A stretch of DNA of 64,000 bases from Cacajao melanocephalus (GCA_963573385.1 CAUYLG010021625.1:62001-126000), one strand, 5' to 3'. Shown: positions 36,477 to 49,562, numbered from the stretch's first letter. A program made the numbers and translations. The notes: generated by a model from the letters alone, not told the origin.

Positions 36477-38171
36477 GATGATAATTGGGTATAGATGGTA
36501 TTCAGTTCCACACATGAACCTGTTTGGTCACAGCCAAACCAAGCATTTCTGGAATTCTGGTGGGTATCAGGTCCTGCCTGATATTTGTTAAAGAGAACCA
36601 GCTCTGGTCTCTAATTAAAGATAAATTTTTATTTTTAAAAAACCAAATATTGCAATACAGGAAAAGAGACTCACTATTGAACTGAGCTCAATTCCACAAA
36701 CAGTGTGGACAAGTAGGGGTTTATAGCCAAGGACAAGGGTAGGGACCAGTGGATGGAAAATTACTAAGAGGAAATATCAGGGGTAAGGGGGATTCTGGCT
36801 AAACTGATGGTAGGATTCCTATTGAAGGCAGGCTGGGGGATCAGATTCCAAGAGAGGGAATGAGGAAATTGATGAGATATCAAAGATGGTGATTCTCGCT
36901 GAACTCATCTAACAGAATTTTCTTGCTAACTCTTGGCATTGTAAAGATGGACACAGGAGTCTGAAGGTTGGGGCATGTTGAGAAGTAGCCTCAGAGGAGC
37001 CTGCCCAAAGCTGGTCAAGGAGAGTCTTTGTCATCCCTGTATTCCATCTTTCCCCTGCCACAGTTCTCTTTTCTCCAAGCCTTATAACCTATACCTGCTT
37101 GCAGTTCCCAGGCCCTGCATCAATCCCAGCTTTTGGCAAAAGGAGTTGGAAAGGTGACGAATAGATTTCAGTGGATGCCTGCTCTGTTTGATTGGTAGTG
37201 GCTGCTAGGAGCTCAGTGTGAACAGAGCCTGGGTCTGGGCTCACTCAGTAGGACAGAATGGCATGGGGAAGGAAAAGGGACTGCAGTTAGCAGCACCTGG
37301 GAAGGAACCAGGATTTAGGAAGCCTAAGATTTCTACAATTTATACAAGTGTATTACCATGTGAACAGATTGCCAGGGCCTTGGAAAACACCTGTGGAAAG
37401 AGAGGCCTTAAAGCTTAAGCTCTTTTAGCTTCCCAGTAAATTTGCCTTTGATCAAGCCACAAGCATGTCATTCCTACTCTGGTCCATTCTGGTCATATGT
37501 TTAATGCACAGAAAAAGGACTGGCTGATCATATAAAAATATGTTTATATGATCCCAAGAATTGACTCCCAAGAATTGTAATTACAGATAATTATTGTCTT
37601 CATTTTATTTTATTTTTTTTTACAATAAGCATATGTAAGTTTCAGAACTATAAAAAAATGTAATCAGCTTTCTACTGTACATAAGTAGTCAAGGGGCTGT
37701 TTGGGCAAGAGCACAGACAGCAGCACTTCTTAGATTTGAGTCTCAGCAATTGTAATTTTGCTCCTAGTAGGTAAATCCTTGTCTATGTTTATCTCATCTA
37801 GATGCTTTCATGTGGAATTCTGAAAGATGTAAGGGGCACATAGACACACAAAAGCCTTTTTGGGATATTTTTAACTTTTAGGATTTTGGAGATGTTTAGA
37901 AAAGTTGACAGCCAGACTTCTGTGTCGTTAATACTTACCGTGTCCCTTCTTTATTCATGGATATCCCAACATCATTTGTGTCATCTTTGAGAACCAGTTC
38001 AAACGAAAAAGTCCCAAGATAGAACTCTCAATCATCCATGCATGAAACAATATGTAATTAAAATTGATAATTGAAATATACAAATAATTCCATATTTTAT
38101 GTAACTATTGTCATATGTTTCCCTACTTATCATTTACCAGAACTGGAATTTTCCAAGGAGGGAAAAAAAAT
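36477..38171. other. Mostly unannotated stretch
   Basis: About 1.7 kb. GAGACTCACTATTGAACTGAG near 36665 and TTTATAGCCAAGG suggest an old LTR piece but not enough to call. From 37580 it is AT-rich. Confidence 0.4.
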
Positions 38172-38415
38172 CATAATAACAGTTAACATTCACTGAGCAC
38201 TTAAATTCGGTGCCAGCCACAATTCTAAGCACTCAGCTGAACTTCGTAAAACCCTATGCCATTGATAATATTGTCCCCATTTTATGGATGGGGGCGACTG
38301 AGGTACACAGGATCAGGAATTTGGCCATGGTTAAACAACTAGTAAGTGGCAGAGCCTGGATTTGAAATCAGGGAGTCCAGGGCCATCCTCTTTAATACTG
38401 AATTATGCCACAGTG
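38172..38415 (+). mobile_element. MIR SINE, sense, near full length
   Basis: AACAGTTAACATTCACTGAGC, CACAATTCTAAGCACTCAGC, GTCCCCATTTTATGGATGG, AACTAGTAAGTGGCAGAGCC and GGATTTGAAATCAGGGAGTC appear in MIR order over the full length. Confidence 0.93.
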
Positions 38416-38888
38416 GTGTGATATGTAGAAAGCCAGAATTCTAGAGTTGGGAAGTCAGACCTTGGATTGGGTATTCTGGGAAAGACATGGCCTAAGACTC
38501 ATGTGGGGACTTCAGGCTAGGGCAGGAATCCCTGAGGGGCTGTGAGTGGGCCAGAGAAGGGCTGATGGGTCTAGTAGAAGCTTCAGAATGTGCTGGTCTG
38601 TTCTGGTGACAGAGTCAGAGTGACTGGGCTGTTTGTTAATATCATCATTGCCTGGCGGGGAAACTTATACTTGCCTCGTAAACCATTATACTTCAGGTAT
38701 CCAGCTGAACCCCAGTGCTCTACCCTCATCTTCCTAACCTGTGGTTTCCCAATTTGCTGCAGATTCCTTAACTTCTAGCTGGAATCTGCAAGATATGAAT
38801 TAAGTAAAAATTCTCTTAAGCCCCCATCACCCAAGTTCTTCCCTTCCTTCTCTTCATTCTCCTTTCTCTTCTCCAATAATCAAGATAT

Positions 38889-38922
38889 TTAATCATCATC
38901 ATCATCAGCAGCAGCATCATCA
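38889..38922. repeat. (ATC)/(CAG) triplet run
   Basis: ATCATCATCATCATC, then AGCAGCAGC, then ATCATCATG: a short imperfect triplet repeat next to a MIR. Confidence 0.88.
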
Positions 38923-38924
38923 TG

Positions 38925-39185
38925 CCAATGTTAATTGAGCCCTTGCTGTACACCTGGCGAGGTATTAAACACTTTGAACACATCTTCTCATGTAGCCCTC
39001 ACAGTCACCTTAAATGGCAAATAGTTTTGTTACCATTCTCCCTGGACAAAGGAGTGCACTGGATCTTAATGTGGCTCAAAGTCACCTTGCTCTATCTCAA
39101 AAAGCTAGTAACAGGCAGAGACAGGTTTTAAACCCAGAACTGTGTGACCTAAAGCCCAAGTTCTTAACCTCATATCTTGTACTGT
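38925..39185 (+). mobile_element. MIR SINE, sense, near full length
   Basis: TGTTAATTGAGCCCTTGCTG, CTCATGTAGCCCTCACAGTC, AAAGCTAGTAACAGGCAGAG and AAACCCAGAACTGTGTGACC follow MIR order. Second full-length MIR within 1 kb, same orientation. Confidence 0.88.
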
Positions 39186-39384
39186 CAAAAGAATTAGTCT
39201 GTAGTTAAAGAGTTTAAGGCAAGAACTGGAAAGGAGAAGACATGATAAGTCTAAAGTCTTTTCTTACCACTACACGAGTCGCTGCTTCCTTAGAAAACAG
39301 TTTGGCCCCACTTGAAGTAGTCCAGAGTGCCTTCCTACCATTTGACTCAGTTATTGCTTCATCATTTAGGATTATAGCCTCAGT

Positions 39385-39505
39385 TTCTGTCTGTCCTCCT
39401 TGAAAGGTCTTGAGTTCCTTGAAAAAAAAAAAGATCTATGCCTTTTTTCCCCCCAATCCTCTTTTATCTAGTGGAAGATCTGGCCCACAGTAATACTGAA
39501 TAAAA
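39385..39505 (+). mobile_element. Degenerate L2 3' end
   Basis: GTCCTCCTTGAAAGGTCTTG, GAGTTCCTTG and GGCCCACAGTAATACTGAATA resemble the L2 tail. It is interrupted by A11 and C6 runs. Confidence 0.45.
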
Positions 39506-39544
39506 TTTCGTTGTAAGCAAGCAATGTGAAAGTTCACAAGTGTT

Positions 39545-40470
<926 letters not shown>

Positions 40471-41225
40471 AAATGTGAGGCATGTTATGAATATCGTCAC
40501 TGCTTCCCATGTCAGCGGCTGATACAGTGCCTTCTCTGGTGCAGTCTTTTCACAGCATCCTAGGCCCAGTTGGCAGCTGTCTCCGTTGACTGGTCTCTGC
40601 AGCATCCAGCTGTGTTCCTTCAGGGGAGTAGGTGCTACTCATCAGTATTGCCCATGTCGTACAGATAATCTGCTCCATTTAGGGTTGACTGTAACAAAAT
40701 CAATAGATCTGAGGTTGATATTCTTTCATGTCGTCTGCCTACGTTTGCACTAGGACCTAAGGAGATGTTCAATGATCATAAATCTGGGTAACTATTAGGA
40801 AGAAGAAAGAAAGTAAGTGTCTACACAGGTTAGGGAGCAGATAATTGGCTCCCTCACCATTGAAGGTTAAGTGTAGTGACTCATCAAAGCACTCTGTTCT
40901 TCCTGACAGTCTGTACCATCCACAATTAACCTGGTCTGCTAAACGCAGCAGAGAACATAAAAACCTCAGGAAGCTGACATCTTTAAAGGCTTTTAGAAAG
41001 CAATGAATCAAGCATTCAAGAATCTCTTCGAGTTTCACATTCACTTCAAATTCAACATTCTCTTGCTTTCATTTTTTCTTGTTATGAAATGCCTCATTTT
41101 AGGGAAAAATCATTCTTTTTCTATTCCTGAAGACCTAATCTTCAATCATAACAAATTCTCTTAAGGTTTTCTGAAGCCTTCAAACACCTAATACCATGTA
41201 AAGGTGGAAATGATTTTCAGCCGTT
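40471..41225. other. Unannotated stretch
   Basis: A 91-residue minus-strand frame at 40769-41044 has a hydrophobic C-terminal stretch but no family I can name. No repeat recognised. Confidence 0.45.
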
Positions 41226-41264
41226 TTCTTTTTACTTTCTTTCTTTCTTCTCTTTTTTTTCTTG

Positions 41265-41289
<25 letters not shown>
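41226..41289. repeat. Polypyrimidine tract ending in T25
   Basis: CTTTC repeats followed by a run of 25 T at 41265-41289. It does not lead into a recognisable Alu or L1 body. Confidence 0.9.
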
Positions 41290-41296
<7 letters not shown>

Positions 41297-41470
41297 TTTA
41301 AACAGAGTCAACGTGATAATTTTACCAAGAGGGCTTTAGCCATAAGAAGGTAACAAGGAGATATTTGGCATAAGCTCAACATTTTCTTCAGCCAATCATA
41401 TGAAGAACTATACTTATATGTAGATCCATTGTATTGTATATAGGAAAAAATGCTTTTACAATTTTTAAAG
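41290..41470. other. Short unannotated stretch
   Basis: No repeat recognised between the two T runs. Confidence 0.45.
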
Positions 41471-41719
<249 letters not shown>

Positions 41720-41949
41720 TAGGCATTTTTATTTCTTTGATTTTGTAGGTCCTACAATCACTGGATTAGGTGGATGACAGAACTTTCTAGAAGAGTTCCC
41801 TAAATCCTTCAGACTAGTAAAATGCCTTTGATGTCCCTCATCATTGGGTCCTGCTTAATTCCAAATAGAATAGCCTGGGATTTGGGGCAGGGAGGGCGGG
41901 GAGGATTAGTGACCTGTTTAGGGCAGAATTAGTGTGGGCATGGTTATGG

Positions 41950-42087
41950 GTCAGGCACTGGTGTCAATCACAGCTGCTACCTCTCTGCTCCTTCTTTCCA
42001 TATGTGGACTAACTGACATAACTGAGGTTAGCACCCTGCCTGACACCGTAGTCTCACTCAATAAAAGTTAGCTCTTATTGAACTTCA
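41950..42087 (-). mobile_element. MIR fragment, antisense
   Basis: AACTGACATAACTGAGGTTAG, CACCCTGCCTGACACCGTAG and ACTCAATAAAAGTTAGCTC match the reverse-complement MIR head. Confidence 0.6.
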
Positions 42088-42099
42088 AAAGGAGTAGAA

Positions 42100-43620
42100 C
42101 CCTTTCATCAACTCTGCAGGCATAAGTTAGAACAATGTCAGCAGGTGTAGTCAACTAGCTACCATCTTGGTAGGAAGGAAGCAATTAACAGGCTGAGTCT
42201 TGTGTTTTGTTATTGGTGAGGGTAGAGAGGGGGTAGGGGCTCAGAAAGCCCCAGAGGACTGTGCCAGGGAAACAGAGCTGGAGGCACCAGGTCAAGGGTT
42301 GTGAGACAGGGAGGGTCAGTGATGGAGGGGCAGTTTGAGGGCAGAGGTGGACAGAGCCAGGTGATAACTGTCTTGGGGCAGTTGATTGGGGTGCTGTGGG
42401 AGCTGCTGCTGACAGAGGAGGCCACTGCTGTTCCTGTCGCCGGGCACCTCCTCTCCAGCCCAGCAGTCAAATGCCCCCTTCTCCTGAACTACCACCCGGG
42501 GAAGGGTGAGGAATGGACAGTTCTGGCAATATTGATGAACTTAACCGAAGGAAAAAGCAGGACCCCCACCACCTCTCCCCTAGGGTGGGGTGCCAGGGGC
42601 ACGCAGTGGAAAGAGACTCTTCCTACTCTCCCGACTCCTCAATTTTTTACTGCCAAGGATGACAGATGTTACCACGTAGGTTCAAACAAGTGCTCACATA
42701 CACTCTGGGGAAGTGAAACAGAGAAACGTGTCCAGGGTGACAGAAGAAAAATCAAGAGTTCGACATTTTGGGCTTTGAATGGCTTAGAAAGAAATTAGTT
42801 CCCTGAGTGGCCTATAAAAGAGAATCCTTGTCCTGTCAGATGGGGAAATTTGAATTAAAAAGAAAATCGAGGTGCTTTGGTATTACAAGATCAGAGAGCA
42901 ATTTTTAAAGAAACACAGGAGAGAATATCCGTTTCAAAGATCAGACGGTTTCTTGGTTATCAGCAAGATGTGACTGGCAAAATGAAGCTAAAATCAGTTC
43001 TAATCCTCTGGCACCTGATTGGCAAATGAACAGGAGAGGAAAAAGTTGGTAGGTCAAGGCTGGCATTTGGCTTGGTCCATATGGGGTGGGGTAGAAACAG
43101 ATTTTAGCCTGGGTTGACTTTAAATAGCCCCTATTCCAGCTGCTGGGCACTAATTCACTCCACTCTCATTTTCCAAGCTGAATTTAAATGTAGTACCCTT
43201 CTGCCTCTGTCCATCGACACCAATTGTTTTTCCAATAAGAATCCAATATCATGGGCCAGGATTTTAATGCAGGTAAAGCCTGTGATGAAAACGGTGGATA
43301 AACAGCAGAGGAGAGTACCTCTACTTAAAATGCATACCCTCCCTTCAGAGGTTTGCAAGTTTAGAGACAGGTAAATTCTCCTTACTCCTGGCCTCCCAGC
43401 TCTCCTGCTAGCCTTCCCTTTCATCTAGAACTCCCCCTCTGGCTTGCAATAAAATACTTTGCATTTGAAAAAAGATGCATCCTGTTAAAGACAAACTTCT
43501 TTGGACCTTAAAGGCTTTTTCCAGCTTTAAGAATCCTCTATTAAAATGCAAACATTCAAGGAGGGAGTACAATCTGCAGCTTTGGCAGCCGGCTGCCTTA
43601 TCAGTACCCATCATTATTAC
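42100..43620. other. Repeat-poor, GC-richer stretch with the longest non-Alu frame
   Basis: About 1.5 kb in which I can name no repeat. Its first half is visibly richer in G and C than the flanks. A 165-residue plus-strand frame at 42301-42798 (starting MRQGGSVMEGQFEGRGGQ) is the longest in the window but has no motif, signal peptide, membrane segment or Kozak-like context that I can see, and the opposite strand is open too. E-box-like CAGCTG and a GATA-like CTTATCAG occur near 43137 and 43595, but such words are common. Confidence 0.4.
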
Positions 43621-43621
43621 T

Positions 43622-43935
43622 TTAGCAAACATTTACTGAGCCCTTACTACCTGCTTAGAAATTTGTTTATTTGTTTCTTCATTTTTTTAAAAATTTAAAG
43701 TCAGGCTTATTGATGTGTAATTTACATACAAATTTATGCTTTTTTCGTGTAGTTTCATGCCTTTTGAAAAAAAGTATGGCAGTCTAGTAACCAACCTGAC
43801 AATCAACTTCTAGAACATTTCTATCACCCCCCACAACGTTTCCTTGGGTCGTCTTCCCTCCACCTTTAGTCCCTAGCAACAGTGAATCTCTTTTCTGTCC
43901 CTGTAGTTTTGCCTTTTCCAGCCCTCACTACTTAA
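43622..43935 (-). mobile_element. MIR or L2 scrap followed by old L1-like relic
   Basis: AGCAAACATTTACTGAGCCC at the start, then CAGGCTTATTGATGTGTAATT, TACATACAAATTTATGC, CAATCAACTTCTAGAACATTT and CTAGCAACAGTGAATCTC. The latter part follows a common old-L1 pattern (TTTATTGAGGTATAATTGACATAC ... CCTGGCAACCACTGATC). Family is uncertain. Confidence 0.5.
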
Positions 43936-44474
43936 ACAAATAAAACACTACCTCCTCGAAAAATGACTCCAAACTTTATTCAGCTTGGTTTAAAATCTGG
44001 TTAGCCATTTCCCTTGGGGAGGGAATGGACTTTTCTGACATATTTTAAGTTTAAGACACTAGCCAAGCACCTGATAATTTAGAAGCCGGAATGGAGCTGG
44101 GAAATTGGGAAGAGAACCAGCTGGATGGGGAAGGAGCCGGCATTGCAGTGGGCGGGGCCAGAGTTTACCTAGCATTTAACCCTGTGCAAGCCCCGAAGGT
44201 GGGCAAGCCACACAACACCTTGAACCTGGGCTCCCGTTTGCCTATTCCTTCAACAAAAAAACAAACAACAAACACTCAGACCAGAGGAAACTGAACTTCT
44301 GAGGACTTTTCCCGTTTTTTAGCCTCTGTCTTCCCCTCACCTGGTTCAGTACCATCAGCTCTGGGTGTGGAGGATAGAGGGCAGAGGATACTAGAATTAC
44401 TGCCACATTTCTGGCCTCAGTTACTGAGTAGGTGATGGTGCCAGTAATAAGAGAGAACAAGGAAGGGAAAGAAT
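43936..44474. other. Unannotated stretch
   Basis: No repeat or gene named. GGGCGGGGCC at about 44151 is the most G/C-rich word. Confidence 0.45.
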
Positions 44475-44535
44475 ATACTTTGAGCTTCTACCATATACCA
44501 GGCATATATTATTTCATTTTGTCTTAATAATTGGA
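44475..44535 (+). mobile_element. MIR head fragment, sense
   Basis: TTTGAGCTTCTACCATATACC with AGGCATATATTATTTCATTT matches the MIR head. Confidence 0.55.
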
Positions 44536-44589
44536 TGGGCCTCTGAGCCACAGACCCAGAAGTCCTGTTCTCAACTTCCTCTTGGCTCT

Positions 44590-45180
44590 CATCAGTCACA
44601 CCCGTCAGAATTACCCTTTAGCACCCTCCTAAAGCTTTCCCTTTCTTTCCTTCTCACTCCTCTGCCTTAATTACCTCATTGTTTCTGGTTGGAATGCTCA
44701 CAGTCATTTATTAGGATTCTCTCCACCTCCAATCTGGTCTTAATTTATCCCCCTTGTTGCTACCAAAGTTATGTTTCTCAAATGCAAATCTGATCATAAT
44801 AGTCCCCTGCTTAAGTTCTCTATGACTCGCTTGTAGCCTCAGGATAAATTCTGGCTCCAGGTAAGCAAGGTCCTCCATTATTTCTGATCAGATGCAAGCC
44901 CCTCTCCCAATTTCCTCTGTTGTGCTCAGAAATCTGTTGGTGGTCCCAGGTGACCATGCTAATTCATGCTGTTCTCTCTCCTCCTCTCCTAGCCAAGCCC
45001 TGGGCTGCTTAAGTCATTCTTCTTCTAGACAAAGCTCTACTATTACTCTCTGTGAGAAGTCTCTCCAATTCCCCCACCAAATACATTCTTGACCTCTCCT
45101 TGCCTTGCTCCTCACTATATCCTGACGAGCTTCTTTCACAGCCCTCACCAGAGTTTACTGCCTTCAACTGCTTACATCTC
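44590..45180 (+). mobile_element. L2 LINE 3' region, sense
   Basis: TTTCTCAAATGCAAATCTGA, TCATAATAGTCCCCTGCTTA, GCCTCAGGATAAATTCTGG, AGGTCCTCCATTATTTCTG and TCCTCTCCTAGCCAAGCCC follow the L2 3' region in order. Degenerate after 45000. Confidence 0.75.
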
Positions 45181-45274
45181 TAGCTGGTAAGAACTCTTTT
45201 CCTTGCCTTCCTGAAATGCAATTCTTAGTAAATGACAAAGACCCATTTAAAAGTCTTATTTCTCATAAAATGTC

Positions 45275-45350
45275 TAACTCAAAGAGTTGAAATTTGAACC
45301 TAAAAAACTGACTGATGCTCAAGCTCATGCTATTTTTTACTGCATAAACT
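45275..45350 (+). mobile_element. MIR scrap, sense
   Basis: GTTGAAATTTGAACCTAAA and GCTCAAGCTCATGCTATTTT fit the MIR 3' part weakly. Confidence 0.4.
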
Positions 45351-45384
45351 CTAGCAGGACATTTGAGAAGAAAGACGATTTTAT

Positions 45385-45480
45385 TTAGGGATGTGTTGTG
45401 TTTGAGATTCCTGTGGTCATTGAGGTGACTAGGTGTAGTAGGCAATTGGAAAGAAGAGTATGGAGCTCAGGAAGAAGTTT
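45385..45480 (-). mobile_element. L2 fragment, antisense
   Basis: TGTGTTTGAGATTCCTGTGG, AGTAGGCAATTGGAAAGAAG and TATGGAGCTCAGGAAGAAG correspond to reverse L2 (TTTGAGATGCCTATTAGAC ... GAGTCTGGAGTTCAGG). Confidence 0.6.
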
Positions 45481-45675
45481 TAGCTTGCATTTTCAGTAAA
45501 TAACTGTTTGATAGGCCCTAATCACTGTGACTTTTGGAAGCTCTTCCCTATAACATATAAAAATATACTTAAATATGTAATGTACAATATAGCGGACAAT
45601 CATACACGAGTTAAGTAGACTTTTGACATAATTGTTGGCAGTTAATTAAAATATTATTAATTTCATTGTGTAGTT

Positions 45676-45743
45676 TTCCTCTCTCCTCCTTCCTTGTCTT
45701 TGTCTTTCTTTTCCTCCTTTCTTTCTTTTTTTTTTTTTTTTTT
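45676..45743. repeat. Polypyrimidine tract
   Basis: CTCTCCTCC and CTTTC units followed by a T run near 45727-45743. Confidence 0.85.
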
Positions 45744-46421
45744 ATCTTCTTTGACTTTGAAAAGATACTGTGCCTTTAGTACTTATTGGGTAAAATAGCC
45801 CCACATGTAGGTGGCAGTTGAAGCTTTGGCAGCAGAGAAACAAGAGGTAATGAGATGGGGGAGGATTAAGTCACCCTTAAATCTACATCACCACTTAATA
45901 AGCTTCCCCAAACACATAGAGGATGCAGGTAGAAGAAGTTAGCCTACTCTGCAGACTCAGCATCAAGACAAATCACCTAGCCCTGTGTGAAAATTCTGGA
46001 GTCCCCGCTGGGATTAGATAAGTGATATTCTTTTGTCAAATGAGAAGATGTCTGTGAAAACCCAGTAAACACTAACATTTGAAGTGTAAGGCAGAGGAAC
46101 ATGAGTCCAGGGAATGGGGCAGAAGGCCAGCCCATGGATAGAGATACACAATATAGTAAAGGGTGACAGGTTTCTAGAAAGGAAAGCAGTCAATAGTTAG
46201 AAGGGTTCAGTAAAGAAAAAAATAAAAGAACAGTTCCTTGAAATAGGCAATTCCAGAGCTACTGGGATACAGAAGCCGGGCTATCTCAAGCCAACAAACA
46301 AAGGGAACCACAGGAGCAGAGCAGATGTGGGCAATGTTTTAAAGACAACAGACTATAAAGAGAAGGAAGCAAAGATACAGAACATAGGTAGATGCAATTG
46401 AAGATTGCTTACTGACCTAGT
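45744..46421. other. Unannotated stretch
   Basis: No repeat or gene recognised. Confidence 0.5.
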
Positions 46422-46759
46422 GTGTTCACATTGCTCTGATAGAATACCATTGGCTTGTAAACGACATACGCTTATTTCTCACAGTTCTGGGGGCTAGGAA
46501 GTCCAAGATCAAGGTGGCTATAGATTTGGTGTCTGGTGAGGGCTCACTTCCTCATTCATACATGGCCATTTTTTGCTGTGTTCTCACATGGTGGAGGGGG
46601 CAAGGGAATCTCTCTGGGCTCTCCTTTGTAAGGACACTAATCCAATTCATGAAGGCTTCACCCTAATTACCTCCCTAAGGCCCCACCTCCAAGTGCCATC
46701 AAATTAGGATTAGATTTCAACATATGAATTTTGAGGGATGCAAACATTCTGTCTATTGC
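46422..46759 (-). mobile_element. MLT1/MST-type LTR, antisense
   Basis: TGTTCACATTGCTCTGATAG, CTCACAGTTCTGGGGGCTAG, GAAGTCCAAGATCAAGGTGG, GTTCTCACATGGTGGAGGG and CATATGAATTTTGAGGGATG follow the MaLR LTR on the minus strand. No internal sequence. Confidence 0.88.
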
Positions 46760-46959
46760 TCTTAGTTTTGCAACGGGGAAGCCAAAAGATGCTAAAAAAA
46801 GGCTGAGAGGAAGGATTAGTAGAAAAGATGGGTCATTGTCCATATTCCTAAGGCCAATCCCTTCCTCCACCTTTTGTTTTTTTTTAAGACAGTCTCTCTT
46901 CCCTTTCATTCAATCCCATCACTTCTGCCTGCTCAAGGCCACTGCTTCAGAATTCTCCT

Positions 46960-48425
46960 TTCTCTTGTCTTAACAGTTTTTTTCCATTTATATCAGCCAC
47001 TAATATTTCTTTTATCTTAAACCATCTTGAACTGCCATTTTGCTCTCAAGCCATTGTCTGTTTCTCCCCTTCCACTCTCAGAAAAACATCTCGAAAGAAG
47101 TTTCTTTATTAGTTGCCTCTTATTTTTCATCTTTCTTCTTCTCCTGAATTAACTTCAATGAGCAGTGGTGGAGTGTAGGAATGTGCCCATCATTCTATCG
47201 TATCTTCCCTGTCAAAGTCATCAAAGAATTTCAGATGGCGAAATTCAATGGTCAGTGAAAAGTCCTCTTTTTCCATGACCCACCTGTGGCATTTGACCCA
47301 TGTGATCAGTCCCTTCTCATGATATAATCTCTTGCCTTGGCCTCTGGGACATCACATTTGCCTAGTTTTTCTACTTCTTCTTTGGCTGTTCCTTCTCCTC
47401 TTTTCAGGTTCGTCTCCAAGTCCGCAACCTCTAAAGGTTGGACTGCGCCAGAGACCAGTTCGTCCTCTTGTCTTTTTAAATCTACACTTCCTCCCATGTT
47501 GGTTTTCCCCTAGTATCATGACTTTAAATACCAGGCTGAACCTCTCTCCAAAACTACAGACTGCATATCCAGCTGCCTATCTTAATATCTCACTTGGATG
47601 TCTAGTAAGCACTTAAAATTGAGCTCCTGATATTCTACTCCTGTGCCTAATGCTTCCCCAAATCCTCCCCAGCCTAGGAAACAGGAGCTCCATTTTTCCT
47701 GTTGCTCAGGTCCAAAGCCTCCAAGTTATCCTTCGCTCTTCTTTTATTCTGATACTTTACATCTGATTTCTTAGCAAATACTGTTGGCTGCACCTTTAAA
47801 ATATGTCCAGAATCTGATCACTTCAAACCACCTCCACTGCTAACTCCCTAGTGCTAAGGCCCCGTTCAGGCCACTTTCTTTTTTCTTATCTGGATTTGTT
47901 GCATCTGCTTCCTAAAAGGACTCTCTGCTTTCATTCTTTTGCCCTTCAGTGTGTTCTCAACACAGCAGCTGAACGATCCTATTAAAATATAATTCAGATC
48001 ATATCACTCCTCTGCTCAGAATCCTCCAGTAGTTTCCCATCTCACTCAGAGTAAAAGCCAATTGTTATGACCTTTAAGATCTTGGTGACTTCATTTCACT
48101 GGCCTCCTTGGTGACCATCTCTTGAGTACGCACATTCTGTCCCAGGGATGTTAGACCTCAGGGCCTTTGCACTTGTGTCTCCTGCCTAGAATGCATGCTC
48201 CCTCACCTCCTTCAAGTTTTTGCTTAAATACCACCTTCTTATGGAAGCTTTCCCTGACCACCCTATTTAAAATTTCAGCATTCTCCCCTAGACCCCAAAT
48301 TCTCTCTTTACTGCTTTATCTTTTCCCTTAGGGAAAGGATTTTTGTCTGTTTTGTCCACTGCAGTATCCCAAGTGTCTAGGATAGTGTTTAGCAATTAGG
48401 ATGCTGAATGAATGAGATTTGTAAT
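46960..48425 (+). mobile_element. L2 LINE, sense, reaching into the decayed ORF2
   Basis: About 1.45 kb, the longest sense L2 here. GTTTCTCCCCTTCCACTCTC, CAATGGTCAGTGAAAAGTCC, GGCATTTGACCCATGTGATC and CTAAAGGTTGGACTGCGCC lie in the C-terminal part of reverse transcriptase, then CCTCAGGGCCTTTGCACTTG, CTGACCACCCTATTTAAAAT and GTAGATG-like tail words follow. The YADD-type catalytic box is lost and stops occur throughout, so it is dead. A 94-residue frame at 47332-47616 is a leftover of this ORF. Confidence 0.85.
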
Positions 48426-49425
48426 ATTGGAGGGCAGAGGAATCAAGGGAGAGTGGAATCCAGGGAGCATGAGCAAGGACAGATGTAAAAACTACTAAAT
48501 TCTTGTTTTAAGAATCCAAGCAGAGGAGGGAGTTGAGAAAGTTTCTGATACCATCATTTGCACGTTGACTGAAGCAAATCAATACCAGTGTGTCACCTTT
48601 CCTACACATTTACATTTTTAAGGCTTTTATCTCTAATTGTGAAGGGGAAAAACTTTGTCCCTGTGTTAAAGGAATTGCATGCACTGTCAAGAAGCTCAGT
48701 GGATATTTATTCAGAAAGCCCAGAAAGCCTTCCTGTTGACCTTGACATCATCTTACACCTGAGGCAAACCTGATTTACTCTTGAACACATCATTTCTGAA
48801 GTATCAAACAGCTATTATTGTTGTTTTTGTTGTTAGTATTATTATAATTATTACTGGCTTGCCTGGCTGTGAGGCTGGACTAGCAGCACTGGTCCCATTG
48901 TGTCCTCCTCCATCCCTTAGATTCAAGACTCTTCATATCCTAAGGATCCAGAGCCAACACTGTTGAGCCCTTTTTCCTCCCTGAGTGTACCTTTGTCCCC
49001 TTACAACATGAGAATTCTGCTGAGAATCCCAGTAAATAATTCCAAACCCCAAATCACAGATTCTCCTTGGCCTTGGGTCTTTAACCAAGGGAAGGGAGCA
49101 ATTGCATAACTGCTCAAGGACAAGTACAGGGGAGAAGGGTGGCAAAGATGGAATAAGAGAGGATCACGAAGAGGGCTGGATGCCTTGGGGTATGGGCAGG
49201 AACACGGGGAGCTCGGCTGTGCTTGGGGCAAGTGCACTTACCGGTCCCAGTGGTGCTACTGATTCCATGGTGTAAAGGTCGGGACTGCATGCTGCATGTT
49301 GATCCTGAATTCTGGAAAATACACAAAATAGTAGGAGGAGGAAATCAAAATTTCGCTTGGTTATGTGGAATTCAGGTTATGAAGGCACTACGTCTTGTTC
49401 ATGGTTCTCTTTAATAGTCAATATA
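48426..49425. other. Unannotated stretch
   Basis: No repeat named. ATTATTGTTGTTTTTGTTGTT near 48820 is a short low-complexity run. Overlapping minus-strand frames near 48933-49326 look like chance. Confidence 0.45.
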
Positions 49426-49429
49426 TTGT

Positions 49430-49562
49430 GATTTAACTGTTTATTTGAATGTCTCTCTCTTCATTCATTACACTGAAAACTCCTCAAGGTCAGGGACTTT
49501 TTCTTACTATCCCTGAGGCCTGGCACATTACATTTATGAAATGAATAAATGAATAATTCGTA
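49430..49562 (+). mobile_element. L2 3' end, sense
   Basis: ACTGAAAACTCCTCAAGGTC, AGGGACTTTTTCTTACTATCC, CTGAGGCCTGGCACATTAC and GAATAAATGAATAATTC match the L2 tail. Confidence 0.85.

Noticed and set aside
40769..41044. 91-residue minus-strand frame with hydrophobic end
   Set aside because: No recognised family, and the hydrophobic residues follow from AT-rich composition.
41226..41289. T25 tract as the tail of an antisense processed pseudogene or L1
   Set aside because: The sequence after it (GATTTTTTAAACAGAGTC) does not match any gene or LINE end that I know, and there is no flanking duplication.
42301..42798. 165-residue frame, the longest in the window
   Set aside because: No domain, signal or membrane segment, no promoter or splice context, and an overlapping frame on the opposite strand. 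It fits chance in GC-richer DNA. Kept only as part of the repeat-poor stretch.
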